The notes under the pieces were generated by a model. That model was given only the letters and a program-made list of their open reading frames with translations, did not search any database and had not been told where the DNA came from. From positions 193,810-257,809 of the forward strand of contig NZ_SSOM01000085.1 of the NCBI RefSeq assembly GCF_029871235.1: a DNA stretch of 64,000 bases. The letters run 5' to 3'. Shown here piece by piece: positions 11,758-20,791 of this stretch (within the stretch, counting starts at the first letter, position 1; every line of letters starts with the position of its first letter). The position numbers and the translations under genes are program-made. The DNA is from Pseudomonas sp. BN411 (GTDB lineage Bacteria; Pseudomonadota; Gammaproteobacteria; Pseudomonadales; Pseudomonadaceae).

Positions 11758-13251
11758 TCAGACGTGGGCGTCCTGGTATTCCTTCTCGGCTTCGTCGAAG
11801 CGCTTGATCATCGCAGCCGACGGGCCATTGCCGATGCGGCTGAAGATCAGGATGCCGAGGGTGCAGAGAATGAAGCCCGGAATAATTTCGTACAGACCGG
11901 TCCAGCCGAAGAAGTTCTTCCAGAGCACGACGGTGACGGCACCGAGGATCATGCCGGCCAGAGCGCCGTTACGGGTCATGCCTTTCCAGATCAGGGACAG
12001 AATCACCACCGGGCCGAAGGCGGCACCGAAGCCGGCCCAGGCGTAGGACACCAGGCCCAGCACCTTGCTGTCCGGATCAGCGGCGATGACGATGGAAATC
12101 ACGGCCACCAGCAGCACCATGGCGCGGCCGACCCAGACCAGTTCGGCCTGGCTGGCGTTCTTGCGGAAGAAGGCCTTGTAGAAGTCTTCGGTCAGGGCGC
12201 TGGAGCACACCAGCAGTTGGCAGCTCAGGGTGGACATCACGGCCGCCAGGATGGCGGACAGCAGCACACCGGCGATCCACGGGTTGAAGAGGATCTTGGC
12301 CAGCTCGATGAATACGCGCTCGTGGTTAGCGGTAACGGCGCCAGCCTGCTCCGGATGGGCGGAGAAGTAGGCGATACCGAAGAAGCCCACGGCTACGGCG
12401 CCGGCCAGGCAGAAGATCATCCAGGCCATGGAGATGCGGCGAGCGTTCGGGATGGACTTGACCGAGTCGGCAGCCATGAAGCGCGCCAGGATGTGCGGCT
12501 GGCCGAAGTAGCCAAGGCCCCAGGCGAGCAGGGAGATCACGCCAACGAAGCTGGCACCCTTGAGCATGTCGAAGTTGGCGGCGTCCTTCATTTCGATAGC
12601 CATGAAGGTGGTGTCCATGCCGCCAGTGGCGATCATCACGATGATCGGGGTGAGGATCAGGGCGAAGATCATCAGGCTGGCCTGGACAGTGTCAGTCCAG
12701 CTCACAGCCAGGAAGCCACCGACGAAGGTGTAGCAGATGGTGGCGGCAGCGCCGGCCCACAGGGCGGTTTCGTAGGAAATGCCGAAGGTGCTCTCGAACA
12801 GACGGGCACCAGCCACAACGCCGGAGGCGCAGTAGATGGTGAAGAACACCAGGATTACCACGGCGGAGAAGATGCGCAGGATGCGGCTGTTGTCTTCGAA
12901 GCGGTTGGTGAAGTAGTCCGGCAGGGTCAGGGCGTTGCCGTTGTGCTCGGTCTGCACGCGCAGACGGCCGGCAACCAGCAGCCAGTTGAGGTAGGCACCG
13001 ATGATCAGGCCAATGGCGATCCAGCTTTCGGAGAGACCGGAGAGGTAGACGGCACCCGGCAGGCCCATCAGCAGCCAGCCGCTCATGTCGGAGGCGCCGG
13101 CGGACAGTGCGGTAACGAAGCTACCGAGGCTGCGGCCACCCAGGATGTAGTCGGAAAGGTTATTGGTGGAGCGATAGGCGGCGAAGCCGATCAGCACCAT
13201 GGCCGCGATATAGATCACGAAGGTGATCAGCATCGGGTTGCTCATACTCAT
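11758..13251 (-). CDS. putP: Sodium/proline symporter
   Basis: Na+-coupled proline uptake, solute:sodium symporter family. It has 497 residues with about 13 hydrophobic segments. The N-terminus MSMSNPMLITFVIYIAAMVL enters helix 1. The conserved SSS stretch DYILGGRSLGSFVTALSAGASDMSGWLLMGLPG (about 35-67) and the loop YFTNRFED are present. ATG at 13251 was chosen because it has a GGGGAGACC ribosome site and gives the normal PutP N-terminus; the longer frame is not PutP-like. putA is not adjacent here. An AraC regulator resembling PruR lies 580 bp upstream on the same strand. Confidence 0.95.
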   Translation of the reverse strand: MSMSNPMLITFVIYIAAMVLIGFAAYRSTNNLSDYILGGRSLGSFVTALSAGASDMSGWLLMGLPGAVYLSGLSESWIAIGLIIGAYLNWLLVAGRLRVQTEHNGNALTLPDYFTNRFEDNSRILRIFSAVVILVFFTIYCASGVVAGARLFESTFGISYETALWAGAAATICYTFVGGFLAVSWTDTVQASLMIFALILTPIIVMIATGGMDTTFMAIEMKDAANFDMLKGASFVGVISLLAWGLGYFGQPHILARFMAADSVKSIPNARRISMAWMIFCLAGAVAVGFFGIAYFSAHPEQAGAVTANHERVFIELAKILFNPWIAGVLLSAILAAVMSTLSCQLLVCSSALTEDFYKAFFRKNASQAELVWVGRAMVLLVAVISIVIAADPDSKVLGLVSYAWAGFGAAFGPVVILSLIWKGMTRNGALAGMILGAVTVVLWKNFFGWTGLYEIIPGFILCTLGILIFSRIGNGPSAAMIKRFDEAEKEYQDAHV

Positions 13252-13270
13252 GGGGGTCTCCCCTGCTCGT

Positions 13271-13281
13271 TTGTTTTTATT
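13271..13281 (-). promoter_or_regulatory. Possible Crc/Hfq motif in putP leader
   Basis: The minus strand reads AATAAAAACAA, which contains AAnAAnAA in two registers, about 20 nt upstream of the putP start. Proline uptake genes are plausible Crc/Hfq targets in Pseudomonas. Confidence 0.4.
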
Positions 13282-13660
13282 CGGGGGCGGCGGGTAATCC
13301 GCTCCCTTGGTTGCTATTTGGCGGGCGCTCGTGGCGACCACCGGTTTTCTTCCCGACCACCTCGGCCATGGGGCCAATGCAATCCCGATCGGGCAATTGA
13401 CGCAGGGCATCCGGCCCCACCAATGCGACGACGGACCAGCCCCGGTGGACCTGGCCCATCGCACGAATCCAAGACACTCCCGCAAACCTGCAAACAGCGC
13501 TATTGCTCGGTCTAGTACATCCATCCGGGCTCGCAAGAACGATTCCCATTTGGACCCCGGAAGGCGAGTGCGGAATTTAGAGATATGGCACTCCGCCTTT
13601 CTTGTCAGATTCTCTGATTTATTTGCAGAAAGCTCTGATTAAGGGAACTTTCCGCCAAAA

Positions 13661-13783
13661 GGTGCAACCCGGCGCCAAGCGCCTGAAATGGCACATTCAG
13701 CAAAATCAGGCAGGTGAATCGATAAAGGGCGGTTGCGCCCGACAGGTACAACCATCCCGAGCATGGAAGAACCGGTTGCACCC
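13661..13783. promoter_or_regulatory. Inverted GGTGCAACC / GGTTGCACC boxes near pruR and putP
   Basis: GGTGCAACCC at 13661-13670 and its inverse GGTTGCACCC at 13774-13783 lie between pruR and putP. The related palindrome GCAACCCGGGTTGC lies at 14623-14636 upstream of pruR. The same core on both sides of the regulator gene suggests its operator, by inference only. Confidence 0.3.
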
Positions 13784-13832
13784 AATCAGCAACTCCACCC
13801 TGGCGACCCGCTGCAGTGGCTGGCGAGGGGAT

Positions 13833-14585
13833 TTATTCGTTGCCGCGCAGTCGCTTGGGGGTAAGCCCCAGGTAGCGGCGCATGGCAGTGGTCAGCGCGC
13901 TCTGGCTGGAGAAACCGCATTCTTCGGCAATGCGCACCAGCGGCTGATCGCTTTCCCGCAGCAGGCGCGCGGCGTGATCGAGGCGGGTCTTGAGCAGGTA
14001 CTGGTGGGGCGTCAGGCCCAGGCTGTCCTTGAACTGGGCATGGAAGTGGCTCGGGCTCAGGCACGCTACCTGGGCCAGTTCCGCCACGCTGATCCGGCGC
14101 GACAGGTTGTCCTGGATGTAGCCGTCCAGGCGCTCGACATCGAGGCTGCCCACCGGCCGTCGACTCACCTCGCCAAACAGGCGCAGGTACAGGGCGCGCA
14201 GCAGGATGCCGCCGAGGGAACGGGCCAGCATCGGGTCGCTGCCATAGCGGGCGAGTTCAGCGCCGGCGTAGCTCAGGAGGTTCTGGAAGTCGGCGTCCAG
14301 CTCGGGATAGCGCGGCGCCTCGAACAGGCGGCCGAGCAGCTCCTGGTCTTCGGCGGAGGTGCCCTGCTGATCCAGGTCGAGGATCAACATGCGGTTCTCG
14401 CCCACACCGGCAAATTCGTGCCCGGCATCCCCCGGCACCAGGCACGCACGCATCCGGCAAACCTCGCCGCCACGGCCATCCACCTCGAACTCGGCGCGGC
14501 CGGCAAGGGACATCACCAACTGGTGATGGTCATGGGCGTGATGGTGGGCCTGATCGTCCAGGCGCAGGAGGCGAGCTTCGAACAT
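13833..14585 (-). CDS. pruR: AraC-family regulator, PruR-like (proline utilisation)
   Basis: A 250-residue regulator with an N-terminal cupin-like sensing domain (DQAHHHAHDHHQLVMSLAG, a His-rich strand typical of AraC cupins) and a C-terminal double HTH (about 150-248) with ISVAELAQVACLSPSHFHAQFKD and LVRIAEECGFSSQSALTTAMRRYLGLTPKRLR. The assignment as PruR rests on proximity to putP and recalled PAO1 order (pruR near putA-putP). putA is not found between them here. It could instead regulate other genes. Divergent from the Lon-like protease. Confidence 0.7.
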   Translation of the reverse strand: MFEARLLRLDDQAHHHAHDHHQLVMSLAGRAEFEVDGRGGEVCRMRACLVPGDAGHEFAGVGENRMLILDLDQQGTSAEDQELLGRLFEAPRYPELDADFQNLLSYAGAELARYGSDPMLARSLGGILLRALYLRLFGEVSRRPVGSLDVERLDGYIQDNLSRRISVAELAQVACLSPSHFHAQFKDSLGLTPHQYLLKTRLDHAARLLRESDQPLVRIAEECGFSSQSALTTAMRRYLGLTPKRLRGNE

Positions 14586-14622
14586 GGGGCGGATTGATCA
14601 AAAGTTGCGCATTCTAGCCGTC

Positions 14623-14636
14623 GCAACCCGGGTTGC
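14623..14636. promoter_or_regulatory. Perfect palindrome upstream of pruR
   Basis: GCAACCCGGGTTGC is a perfect 14-bp palindrome about 38 bp upstream of the pruR start, in the divergent gap before the Lon-like gene. It shares the GGTTGCA core with boxes at 13661 and 13774. Confidence 0.4.
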
Positions 14637-14732
14637 ACAGCGCCATCCGGCAGAGGCGCACCCTAGCGGGCGGTTGAAAAGCCTCCCGCCCTGCCCCATC
14701 TAGCCTGGGTAAGCCAACTGCCAGGTGCCCCC

Positions 14733-17132
14733 ATGAGCGATCAGGACATCAACGCCGACATCGTCGAAGAAGCCACTTCAAGCCAGCGGACAGGCCTGGT
14801 GTTGCCCGGCCAGACCCTGCCCGACAAGGTCTACATCATTCCTATCCACAACCGCCCGTTCTTCCCGGCTCAGGTGCTGCCGGTGATCGTCAATGAAGAG
14901 CCCTGGGCGGAGACCCTGGAGCTGGTGGCCAAGACCGAGCATCGCAGCCTGGCACTGTTCTTCATGGAGAACCCGCCGGAAGATCCGCGCCATTTCGATC
15001 CCAACACCCTGCCGGAACACGGCACCCTGGTGCGCGTGCACCACGCCAGCCGCGAGGGCGGCAAACTGCAGTTCGTGGCCCAGGGCTTGTCGCGCGTACG
15101 CATTCGCGGCTGGCTCAAGCGCCATCGCCCTCCCTTCCTGGTGGAGGTGGATTATCCACAGAGCCCCCAGGACCCTCGAGACGAGGTGAAGGCCTATGGC
15201 ATGGCGCTGATCAACGCGATCAAGGAGCTGCTGCCGCTCAACCCGCTGTACAGCGAAGAACTGAAGAACTACCTCAATCGCTTCAGCCCCAACGATCCGT
15301 CGCCGCTGACCGACTTCGCCGCCGCCCTGACCACCGCGCCCGCACGAGAATTGCAGGAAGTGCTGGACACGGTGCCGATCCTCAAGCGCATGGAGAAGGT
15401 GCTGCCGCTGCTGCGCAAGGAAGTGGAAGTGGCGCGGTTGCAAAGCGAACTTTCCGCCGAGGTGAACCGCAAGATCGGCCAGCACCAGCGCGAATTCTTC
15501 CTCAAGGAACAGCTCAAGCTGATCCAGCAGGAACTGGGCATCACCAAGGACGACCGCAGCGCCGACAGCGAGCAGTTCGCCCAGCGCCTGGAAGGCAAGG
15601 TCCTGCCCGACCAGGCGAAGAAGCGCATCGACGAAGAGATGAACAAGCTGTCGATCCTGGAAACCGGGTCGCCGGAGTACGCGGTTACCCGCAACTACCT
15701 GGACTGGGCCACGTCCGTGCCCTGGGGCGTGTACGGGGCCGACAAGCTTGATCTCAAGCATGCCCGCCGGGTGCTGGATAAACACCACGCCGGGCTGGAC
15801 GACGTGAAGAACCGCATTCTCGAGTTCCTCGCCGTCGGCGCCTTCAAGGGTGAAATCTCCGGTTCCATCGTGCTGTTGGTGGGCCCGCCCGGCGTAGGCA
15901 AGACCAGCATCGGCAAATCCATAGCCGAATCCCTTGGGCGCCCCTTCTATCGCTTCAGCGTCGGCGGCATGCGCGACGAAGCCGAAATCAAGGGTCACCG
16001 CCGCACCTACATCGGCGCCCTGCCCGGCAAGCTGGTGCAGGCACTGAAGGAAGTCGAGGTGATGAACCCGGTCATCATGCTCGACGAAATCGACAAGCTC
16101 GGCGCCAGCTACCAGGGCGACCCGGCCTCCGCGCTTCTGGAGACCCTGGACCCGGAGCAGAACGTCGAATTCCTCGACCACTACCTGGACCTGCGCCTGG
16201 ACCTGTCCAAGGTGCTGTTCATCTGCACCGCCAACACCCTGGACTCCATTCCCGGCCCGCTGCTCGACCGCATGGAGACCATTCGTCTGTCCGGCTACAT
16301 CACCGAAGAGAAGCACGCCATTGCCAAGCGCCACCTCTGGCCGCGTCTGCTGGAGCGAACCGGGGTGCCGAAGGAACGCCTATCCATCACCGACGGCGCG
16401 ATGACCTCGGTGATCGATGGCTATGCGCGCGAAGCCGGGGTGCGCCAGCTCGAGAAGCAGCTGGGCAAGATCATCCGCAAATCCGTCGTGCGTCTCCTGG
16501 AAGAGCCGGAGGCGAAGATCAAGGTCGGCCAGAAGGACCTGGAGCAGTACCTGGGGCTGGCGCCATTCCGCAAGGAACAGCTGCTGGCGGGCGTCGGCGT
16601 GATCACCGGGCTGGCCTGGACCAGCCTCGGCGGGGCCACGCTGCCCATCGAGGCGACGCGCATCCACACGCTGAATCGCGGCTTCAAGCTCACCGGCCAG
16701 TTGGGTGACGTGATGAAAGAGTCAGCCGAGATCGCCTACAGCTATATCAGCTCGCACCTCAAGCGCTATGGCGGCGACGCGGGCTTCTTCGACCAGGCGT
16801 TCGTCCACCTCCACGTACCGGAAGGCGCGACCCCCAAGGATGGCCCCAGCGCTGGCATCACCATGGCCAGTGCGCTGCTCTCCCTGGCGCGTAACCAGAC
16901 GCCGAAGAAGGGCGTGGCCATGACCGGCGAGCTGACCCTGACTGGCCAGGTCCTGCCCATTGGCGGGGTCCGCGAGAAAGTCATCGCCGCGCGCCGACAG
17001 AAGATCCACGAGCTGATCCTGCCGGAAGCCAATCGGGGTGCCTTCGAAGAGCTGCCGGACTACCTCAAGGAAGGCCTGACGGTGCACTTCGCCCGCCGCT
17101 TCAGCGATGTGGCGAAGGTGCTGTTCGACTGA
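14733..17132 (+). CDS. Lon-family ATP-dependent serine protease (AsrA/Lon-like)
   Basis: Cytoplasmic AAA+ protease that unfolds and degrades proteins. The 799-residue chain has a LON substrate domain (about 35-230), an AAA+ module with Walker A GPPGVGKT (about 384-391) and Walker B VIMLDEID (about 447-454), and a C-terminal Ser-Lys protease domain with S706 in KDGPSAG and K749 in GGVREKVIAARR. It is a second Lon-type protein rather than the clpX-linked Lon, judging by its position beside pruR and icp. The PAO1 counterpart at this location is, from memory, the heat-shock-linked AsrA. It is followed by a perfect 15-bp hairpin. Confidence 0.92.
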   Translation: MSDQDINADIVEEATSSQRTGLVLPGQTLPDKVYIIPIHNRPFFPAQVLPVIVNEEPWAETLELVAKTEHRSLALFFMENPPEDPRHFDPNTLPEHGTLVRVHHASREGGKLQFVAQGLSRVRIRGWLKRHRPPFLVEVDYPQSPQDPRDEVKAYGMALINAIKELLPLNPLYSEELKNYLNRFSPNDPSPLTDFAAALTTAPARELQEVLDTVPILKRMEKVLPLLRKEVEVARLQSELSAEVNRKIGQHQREFFLKEQLKLIQQELGITKDDRSADSEQFAQRLEGKVLPDQAKKRIDEEMNKLSILETGSPEYAVTRNYLDWATSVPWGVYGADKLDLKHARRVLDKHHAGLDDVKNRILEFLAVGAFKGEISGSIVLLVGPPGVGKTSIGKSIAESLGRPFYRFSVGGMRDEAEIKGHRRTYIGALPGKLVQALKEVEVMNPVIMLDEIDKLGASYQGDPASALLETLDPEQNVEFLDHYLDLRLDLSKVLFICTANTLDSIPGPLLDRMETIRLSGYITEEKHAIAKRHLWPRLLERTGVPKERLSITDGAMTSVIDGYAREAGVRQLEKQLGKIIRKSVVRLLEEPEAKIKVGQKDLEQYLGLAPFRKEQLLAGVGVITGLAWTSLGGATLPIEATRIHTLNRGFKLTGQLGDVMKESAEIAYSYISSHLKRYGGDAGFFDQAFVHLHVPEGATPKDGPSAGITMASALLSLARNQTPKKGVAMTGELTLTGQVLPIGGVREKVIAARRQKIHELILPEANRGAFEELPDYLKEGLTVHFARRFSDVAKVLFD

Positions 17133-17144
17133 CAGGCCCTACGC

Positions 17145-17180
17145 AAGGGCGGGGTCAGCCGTTATGCTGACCCCGCCCTT
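17145..17180 (+). terminator. Strong hairpin between the Lon-like gene and icp
   Basis: AAGGGCGGGGTCAGC (17145-17159) pairs perfectly with GCTGACCCCGCCCTT (17166-17180) around a 6-nt loop, 13 bp after the protease stop. The trailing T-run is weak (CCCTTGACC), so termination may be partial. The downstream gene starts only 17 bp later. Confidence 0.6.
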
Positions 17181-17197
17181 GACCGATGGAGCCTCCG

Positions 17198-17602
17198 ATG
17201 TCCCTCGTTCCCTCCCCTCGCCTGCTGTTGCCCCTGGGCCTCGCCCTGCTCGCCGCCTGCGCCCAGCAGAAAACCGGCCCGGTTGTGGTCCAGGACCAGC
17301 AGGACGATTGCCCGCTGTCCCTCAGCCAGGGCCAACCCCTGGTACTGACCCTGCCGAGCAATCCCACCACCGGCTTCCGCTGGGTGATGCGCGATGCCGC
17401 CACCAACGTGCTGCAGAGCCTCGGCCCGGAGGTCTACTCGACGCCGGAAGACGCCGGTCTCGTGGGCAGCGCCGGGCAGTCCACCTGGCGCTTCAAGGCC
17501 AGCCAGCCCGGCGAAGGTCGCTTGCGCCTGGACTACCAGCGCCCCTGGGAGACCGATGTGGCGCCGGTGGAAAGCTTCGACTGCCAGATCAGCGTCAAGT
17601 AG
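17198..17602 (+). CDS. icp: Chagasin-family inhibitor of cysteine peptidases, lipoprotein
   Basis: Predicted periplasmic or outer-membrane inhibitor of papain-like cysteine peptidases. The 134-residue precursor starts MSLVPSPRLLLPLGLALLAACAQQ; the ALLAAC lipobox predicts lipidation at Cys22. The chagasin loop L4 signature NPTTGFRW and the GxxG/W-rich loops (GSAGQSTWRFKA, YQRPWE) are present. ATG at 17198 was chosen because it follows a GGAGCC ribosome site; the upstream in-frame ATG at 17186 would overlap that site. It matches the position of icp (PA0778) in PAO1 as remembered. Confidence 0.85.
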   Translation: MSLVPSPRLLLPLGLALLAACAQQKTGPVVVQDQQDDCPLSLSQGQPLVLTLPSNPTTGFRWVMRDAATNVLQSLGPEVYSTPEDAGLVGSAGQSTWRFKASQPGEGRLRLDYQRPWETDVAPVESFDCQISVK

Positions 17603-17693
17603 CGCCAAATGACTGCGCCGTTGGCGTCTGCCGCCTGGCGGGCGCAGCGGCACCTTTCCATAGTGATGCCCTGACGGACTCGCAGGAGCATTC

Positions 17694-18383
17694 ATGGGAA
17701 CCCTGAACTTCGGACTGGCCGGCGCACTGGCCTTTCTCAGCGGACTCGCGCTGGACCTCGACTGGTTGTGCTTCATCAGCAAGCCGATCCCCGTAATCGC
17801 GCTGTTGATCTGGCTGCATCGTGCGCCCGCTGGTGCCTATCGCCGCTGGATCGCCATCGGCCTCGTGCTCTCCCTGCTCGGCGACATGCTGCTGGAATGG
17901 CCAGCCGACCTGTTCGTGTTCGGCCTCGGCGCCTTTGTCCTTGCCCACCTGGCCTACCTGCGTGCCTACCTGCTGGACACCCGCCGGCTGGCTCCGCTCG
18001 CGCTGCTGGTGGCCGCCGGCTGCGGCGCTGTCATCTTCGCCCTGCTCGCCTCGGGCGGGCTTGGCGCCCTGCTGGTGCCAGTCGCCTGCTACGCACTGGC
18101 CATCAGCGCCATGCTTTGGCGCGCCCTGGCCCGCCTGGGACACGATCTCGACCGCCAATCGGCACTGCTGGCAGCGGGCGGTGCGGCACTCTTCGTGCTG
18201 TCGGACAGCCTGATCGGCATCAACCGTTTCGTCTCCCCCTTCAGCGGCGCGAGCTACCTGATCATCCTCAGCTACTGGTTGGGCCAATGGGGAATCGCAG
18301 CCTCCGTAGTGGCCATGTCGACCTCCGCACTCTCCCTGAAAAAACCGTCAGCGCCGTCCCGGGAAATCGGCTATAGCAAATAG
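17694..18383 (+). CDS. YhhN/TMEM86-family membrane protein (putative lysoplasmalogenase-like)
   Basis: A 229-residue integral membrane protein with about eight short hydrophobic segments, beginning MGTLNFGLAGALAFLSGLALDL. YhhN features include the FISKPIPVIALLIWL segment near residue 25, GLVLSLLGDMLLEWP near 55 and a late FVLSDSLIGINRF. Animal TMEM86 members hydrolyse the vinyl-ether bond of lysoplasmalogens; the bacterial role is unclear. The start has a CAGGAGCA ribosome site. It is followed 26 bp later by a lipoprotein gene on the same strand. Confidence 0.8.
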   Translation: MGTLNFGLAGALAFLSGLALDLDWLCFISKPIPVIALLIWLHRAPAGAYRRWIAIGLVLSLLGDMLLEWPADLFVFGLGAFVLAHLAYLRAYLLDTRRLAPLALLVAAGCGAVIFALLASGGLGALLVPVACYALAISAMLWRALARLGHDLDRQSALLAAGGAALFVLSDSLIGINRFVSPFSGASYLIILSYWLGQWGIAASVVAMSTSALSLKKPSAPSREIGYSK

Positions 18384-18409
18384 GCGGACACTTAAACGGG
18401 GAGCGTGTA

Positions 18410-18982
18410 ATGGGTAACCTGGTTCGACTGTGGAGCTTGCTGTGCTGTGCAGTTGCTATCGCGGGTTGCGGTAGTTTGCTGCCCAGCGAACGAGCTGAAG
18501 TCCTGTCGCCATTTCGCAGTTATTCCGATGCGGAAGCCCGCTATTCACAAGCGGTCCCAGGCCGAACGACACGCCCTGAGCTGTTCTCCCTGGGATTCGA
18601 TCCGCTGATCGAAGGGAACGGCAAGATGCTCTCGTTCATCGACGTGCGCCTGATGTTCGTCCAGCCCAACGTGCCCATCGACTACCTGCCCGAAGGCTTG
18701 ATGAAGTGCCTGGAAGCCAAGGATCGCTGCATCGGCTACGCCTTCGAGTTCACCAAGACCGATACCCAGCGGGTGGGCAGCTTCTGGGCGGACGTCTTCA
18801 ACTTCCGCAAGAACCGCGAGTTCCAGGGCTGGGTATTCCGCGCGGTGTTCGTGCTGGTGGATGACGTGCTGGTGCACAAGGTGAGCAACGGCGAGCCGAA
18901 CATCCGCCGTCACGAGGTCAAGCGCAACCCGCTGGGGCCGTTGCAGGGTGCGGGAGAGTTCTTTTCCGATCAGCTGAAGTGA
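18410..18982 (+). CDS. Hypothetical lipoprotein
   Basis: A 190-residue protein with a lipoprotein signal, MGNLVRLWSLLCCAVAIAGCGS; the AIAGC lipobox gives Cys20 as the lipidated residue, followed by GS rather than Asp, consistent with outer-membrane sorting. The mature part has no domain I recognise. It is aromatic-rich in the middle (GSFWADVFNFRKNREFQGWVFRAVF) and ends in KRNPLGPLQGAGEFFSDQLK. The ribosome site GGGGAGCG precedes ATG 18410. It sits between yhhN and cmoA and may be read with either. Confidence 0.75.
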   Translation: MGNLVRLWSLLCCAVAIAGCGSLLPSERAEVLSPFRSYSDAEARYSQAVPGRTTRPELFSLGFDPLIEGNGKMLSFIDVRLMFVQPNVPIDYLPEGLMKCLEAKDRCIGYAFEFTKTDTQRVGSFWADVFNFRKNREFQGWVFRAVFVLVDDVLVHKVSNGEPNIRRHEVKRNPLGPLQGAGEFFSDQLK

Positions 18983-19047
18983 GGGAGGTTTGGCCGCGTC
19001 GCGCAGTCCGTTAGAATGCCGGCCTTTTCCCTTGCTGGTACCGGCCC

Positions 19048-19791
19048 GTGACCGAAAGTCCCGATCGCATCTACGCCAATCCCCAGGCCCAAGTCGCCGA
19101 CTTCGCCTTCAATGAAGACGTGGTCCGGGTCTTTCCGGACATGATCAAGCGCTCGGTTCCGGGTTATCCCACTATCGTCGAGAACATCGGCGTGCTGGCG
19201 GCGCAGTTCGCCCAGCCCAACACCCCGCTGTATGACCTGGGCAGCTCTCTCGGCGCCGTGACCCAGGCCCTGCGCCGCCATGTGAAGACCGATGGTTGCA
19301 AGGTCATCGCTGTGGATAACTCCAGCGCCATGGTGGATCGCTGCCGCGAATACCTGCATGCCCAGGACGCCATGTTCCAGGAGCTGCTGCCGGTGGAGGT
19401 GGTCGAGGCCGACATCCTCGCCCTCGAGTTCCAGCCCTGTTCCCTGGTGGCGATGAACTTCACCCTGCAGTTCGTACCCCGCGAGCACCGCACCCCGCTC
19501 CTTGGCCGCATTCGCCAGGCGCTGCTGCCGGGCGGCGCGCTGATCCTCTCGGAGAAGCTGCGCTTCGAAGATGCCGACGAGCACCAGTTGCTCACCGACC
19601 TGCATGTCGCCTTCAAGCGTGCCAACGGCTACAGCGAACTGGAAATCGCCCAGAAACGCAGCGCGCTGGAAAACGTCATGAACCCGGACAGCCTGGAAGA
19701 ACACCGCGAACGCCTGCTGGCAGCGGGATTCTCCAAGGTCGTGCCCTGGTTCCAGTGCCTCAACTTCGCTTCGCTGATCGCCCTGCCATGA
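19048..19791 (+). CDS. cmoA: Carboxy-S-adenosyl-L-methionine synthase
   Basis: Makes carboxy-SAM from SAM and prephenate, the donor for uridine-5-oxyacetic acid formation at tRNA position 34. It has 247 residues and starts with GTG ([32 protein letters not shown]). The SAM fold motif [15 protein letters not shown] (about 62-76) carries the GxxxG loop, and [14 protein letters not shown] follows. No better ATG lies upstream. The stop overlaps the cmoB start (ATGA at 19788-19791), so the two are translationally coupled. Confidence 0.95.
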   Translation: MTESPDRIYANPQAQVADFAFNEDVVRVFPDMIKRSVPGYPTIVENIGVLAAQFAQPNTPLYDLGSSLGAVTQALRRHVKTDGCKVIAVDNSSAMVDRCREYLHAQDAMFQELLPVEVVEADILALEFQPCSLVAMNFTLQFVPREHRTPLLGRIRQALLPGGALILSEKLRFEDADEHQLLTDLHVAFKRANGYSELEIAQKRSALENVMNPDSLEEHRERLLAAGFSKVVPWFQCLNFASLIALP

Positions 19792-20756
19792 TTCGAACGC
19801 TGGACCTCGACGCCCTGCAACAACGACTGGCGGGCACAAACCTGCAGGACTGGGCAGCCGACCTGCCCGCGCAACTCGACGCCAAGCTGGCAGTCGGCCA
19901 CGGCGACCTCGAGCGCTGGGGCGCGGCGGTCAATGCCCTGCCGCCCCTGCAACCACAGCAGGTGGAACTGGCGCAGCGCTTCCTGCTCGACGGCCCCTGC
20001 GACGACGCCACGCGAGCCGCACTGAAAGCCGCGCTACAGGGGCTGATTCCCTGGCGCAAAGGCCCCTTCGAAGTGTTCGGGGTGCACGTCGATACCGAGT
20101 GGCGTTCGGACTGGAAGTGGTCGCGGGTCGCTCCGCATCTGGACCTGCGCGGCCGCCGCGTGCTGGATGTCGGTTGCGGCAACGGTTACTACCAGTGGCG
20201 CATGCTGGGCGCAGGCGCTGACTGCGTGGTGGGCGTCGATCCCAACTGGCTGTTCTTCTGCCAATTCCTGGCCATGAAGCGCTTCCTGCCCGACCTCCCC
20301 GCCTGGCACCTGCCGCTGTCGCTGGAAGAACTGCCACCGAAGCTGGAAGGCTTCGATACCGTGTTCTCCATGGGCGTGCTCTATCATCGTCGCTCGCCCA
20401 TCGACCATCTGCTCGACCTCAAGGACTGCCTGCGCCGGAATGGCGAGCTGGTGCTGGAAACCCTGGTGGTGGAAGGTGACGCCCAGCAAGTACTGGTGCC
20501 CGAGGATCGCTACGCGCAGATGCGCAACGTCTGGTTCCTGCCTTCGGTGGCGGCCCTGGAATTGTGGCTGCGCCGCGCGGGCTATGTGGATGTGCGTTGT
20601 GTGGATGTCAGCTACACCAGCGTGGAAGAGCAACGCAGCACCGACTGGATGCGCTACCAGTCCCTGCCCGAATTCCTCGACCCCGCTGACCACAGCCGCA
20701 CCATCGAAGGCCTCCCTGCACCGGCCCGCGCCGTGCTGATCGCGCGCAAGCCCTGA
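19788..20756 (+). CDS. cmoB: tRNA U34 carboxymethyltransferase
   Basis: Transfers the carboxymethyl group from carboxy-SAM to 5-hydroxyuridine at the wobble position. The 322-residue protein starts [16 protein letters not shown]. The methyltransferase motif I is [16 protein letters not shown] (about 124-139), and the CmoB signatures [21 protein letters not shown] and [16 protein letters not shown] are intact. The ATG at 19788 inside the cmoA stop was chosen over the frame extension to 19755. Confidence 0.95.
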   Translation: MIRTLDLDALQQRLAGTNLQDWAADLPAQLDAKLAVGHGDLERWGAAVNALPPLQPQQVELAQRFLLDGPCDDATRAALKAALQGLIPWRKGPFEVFGVHVDTEWRSDWKWSRVAPHLDLRGRRVLDVGCGNGYYQWRMLGAGADCVVGVDPNWLFFCQFLAMKRFLPDLPAWHLPLSLEELPPKLEGFDTVFSMGVLYHRRSPIDHLLDLKDCLRRNGELVLETLVVEGDAQQVLVPEDRYAQMRNVWFLPSVAALELWLRRAGYVDVRCVDVSYTSVEEQRSTDWMRYQSLPEFLDPADHSRTIEGLPAPARAVLIARKP

Positions 20757-20791
20757 CGATCGCTGCTTATGGGGAGCACGCACCGCTTTTC

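Larger units (their letters stand above)
13252..13832. other. putP promoter region, no gene
   Basis: A 581-bp gap. It contains an AATAAAAACAAA stretch just before the putP ribosome site (possible Crc/Hfq target) and oppositely oriented GGTGCAACCC (13661-13670) and GGTTGCACCC (13774-13783) boxes that may be regulator sites. An AT-rich patch lies near 13560-13660. Short frames across it have no recognisable product. Confidence 0.6.

Noticed and set aside
11500..13515. Long plus-strand open frame (671 codons) antisense to putP
   Set aside because: No domain, no ribosome site, and it covers the putP terminator and promoter; putP is unambiguous.
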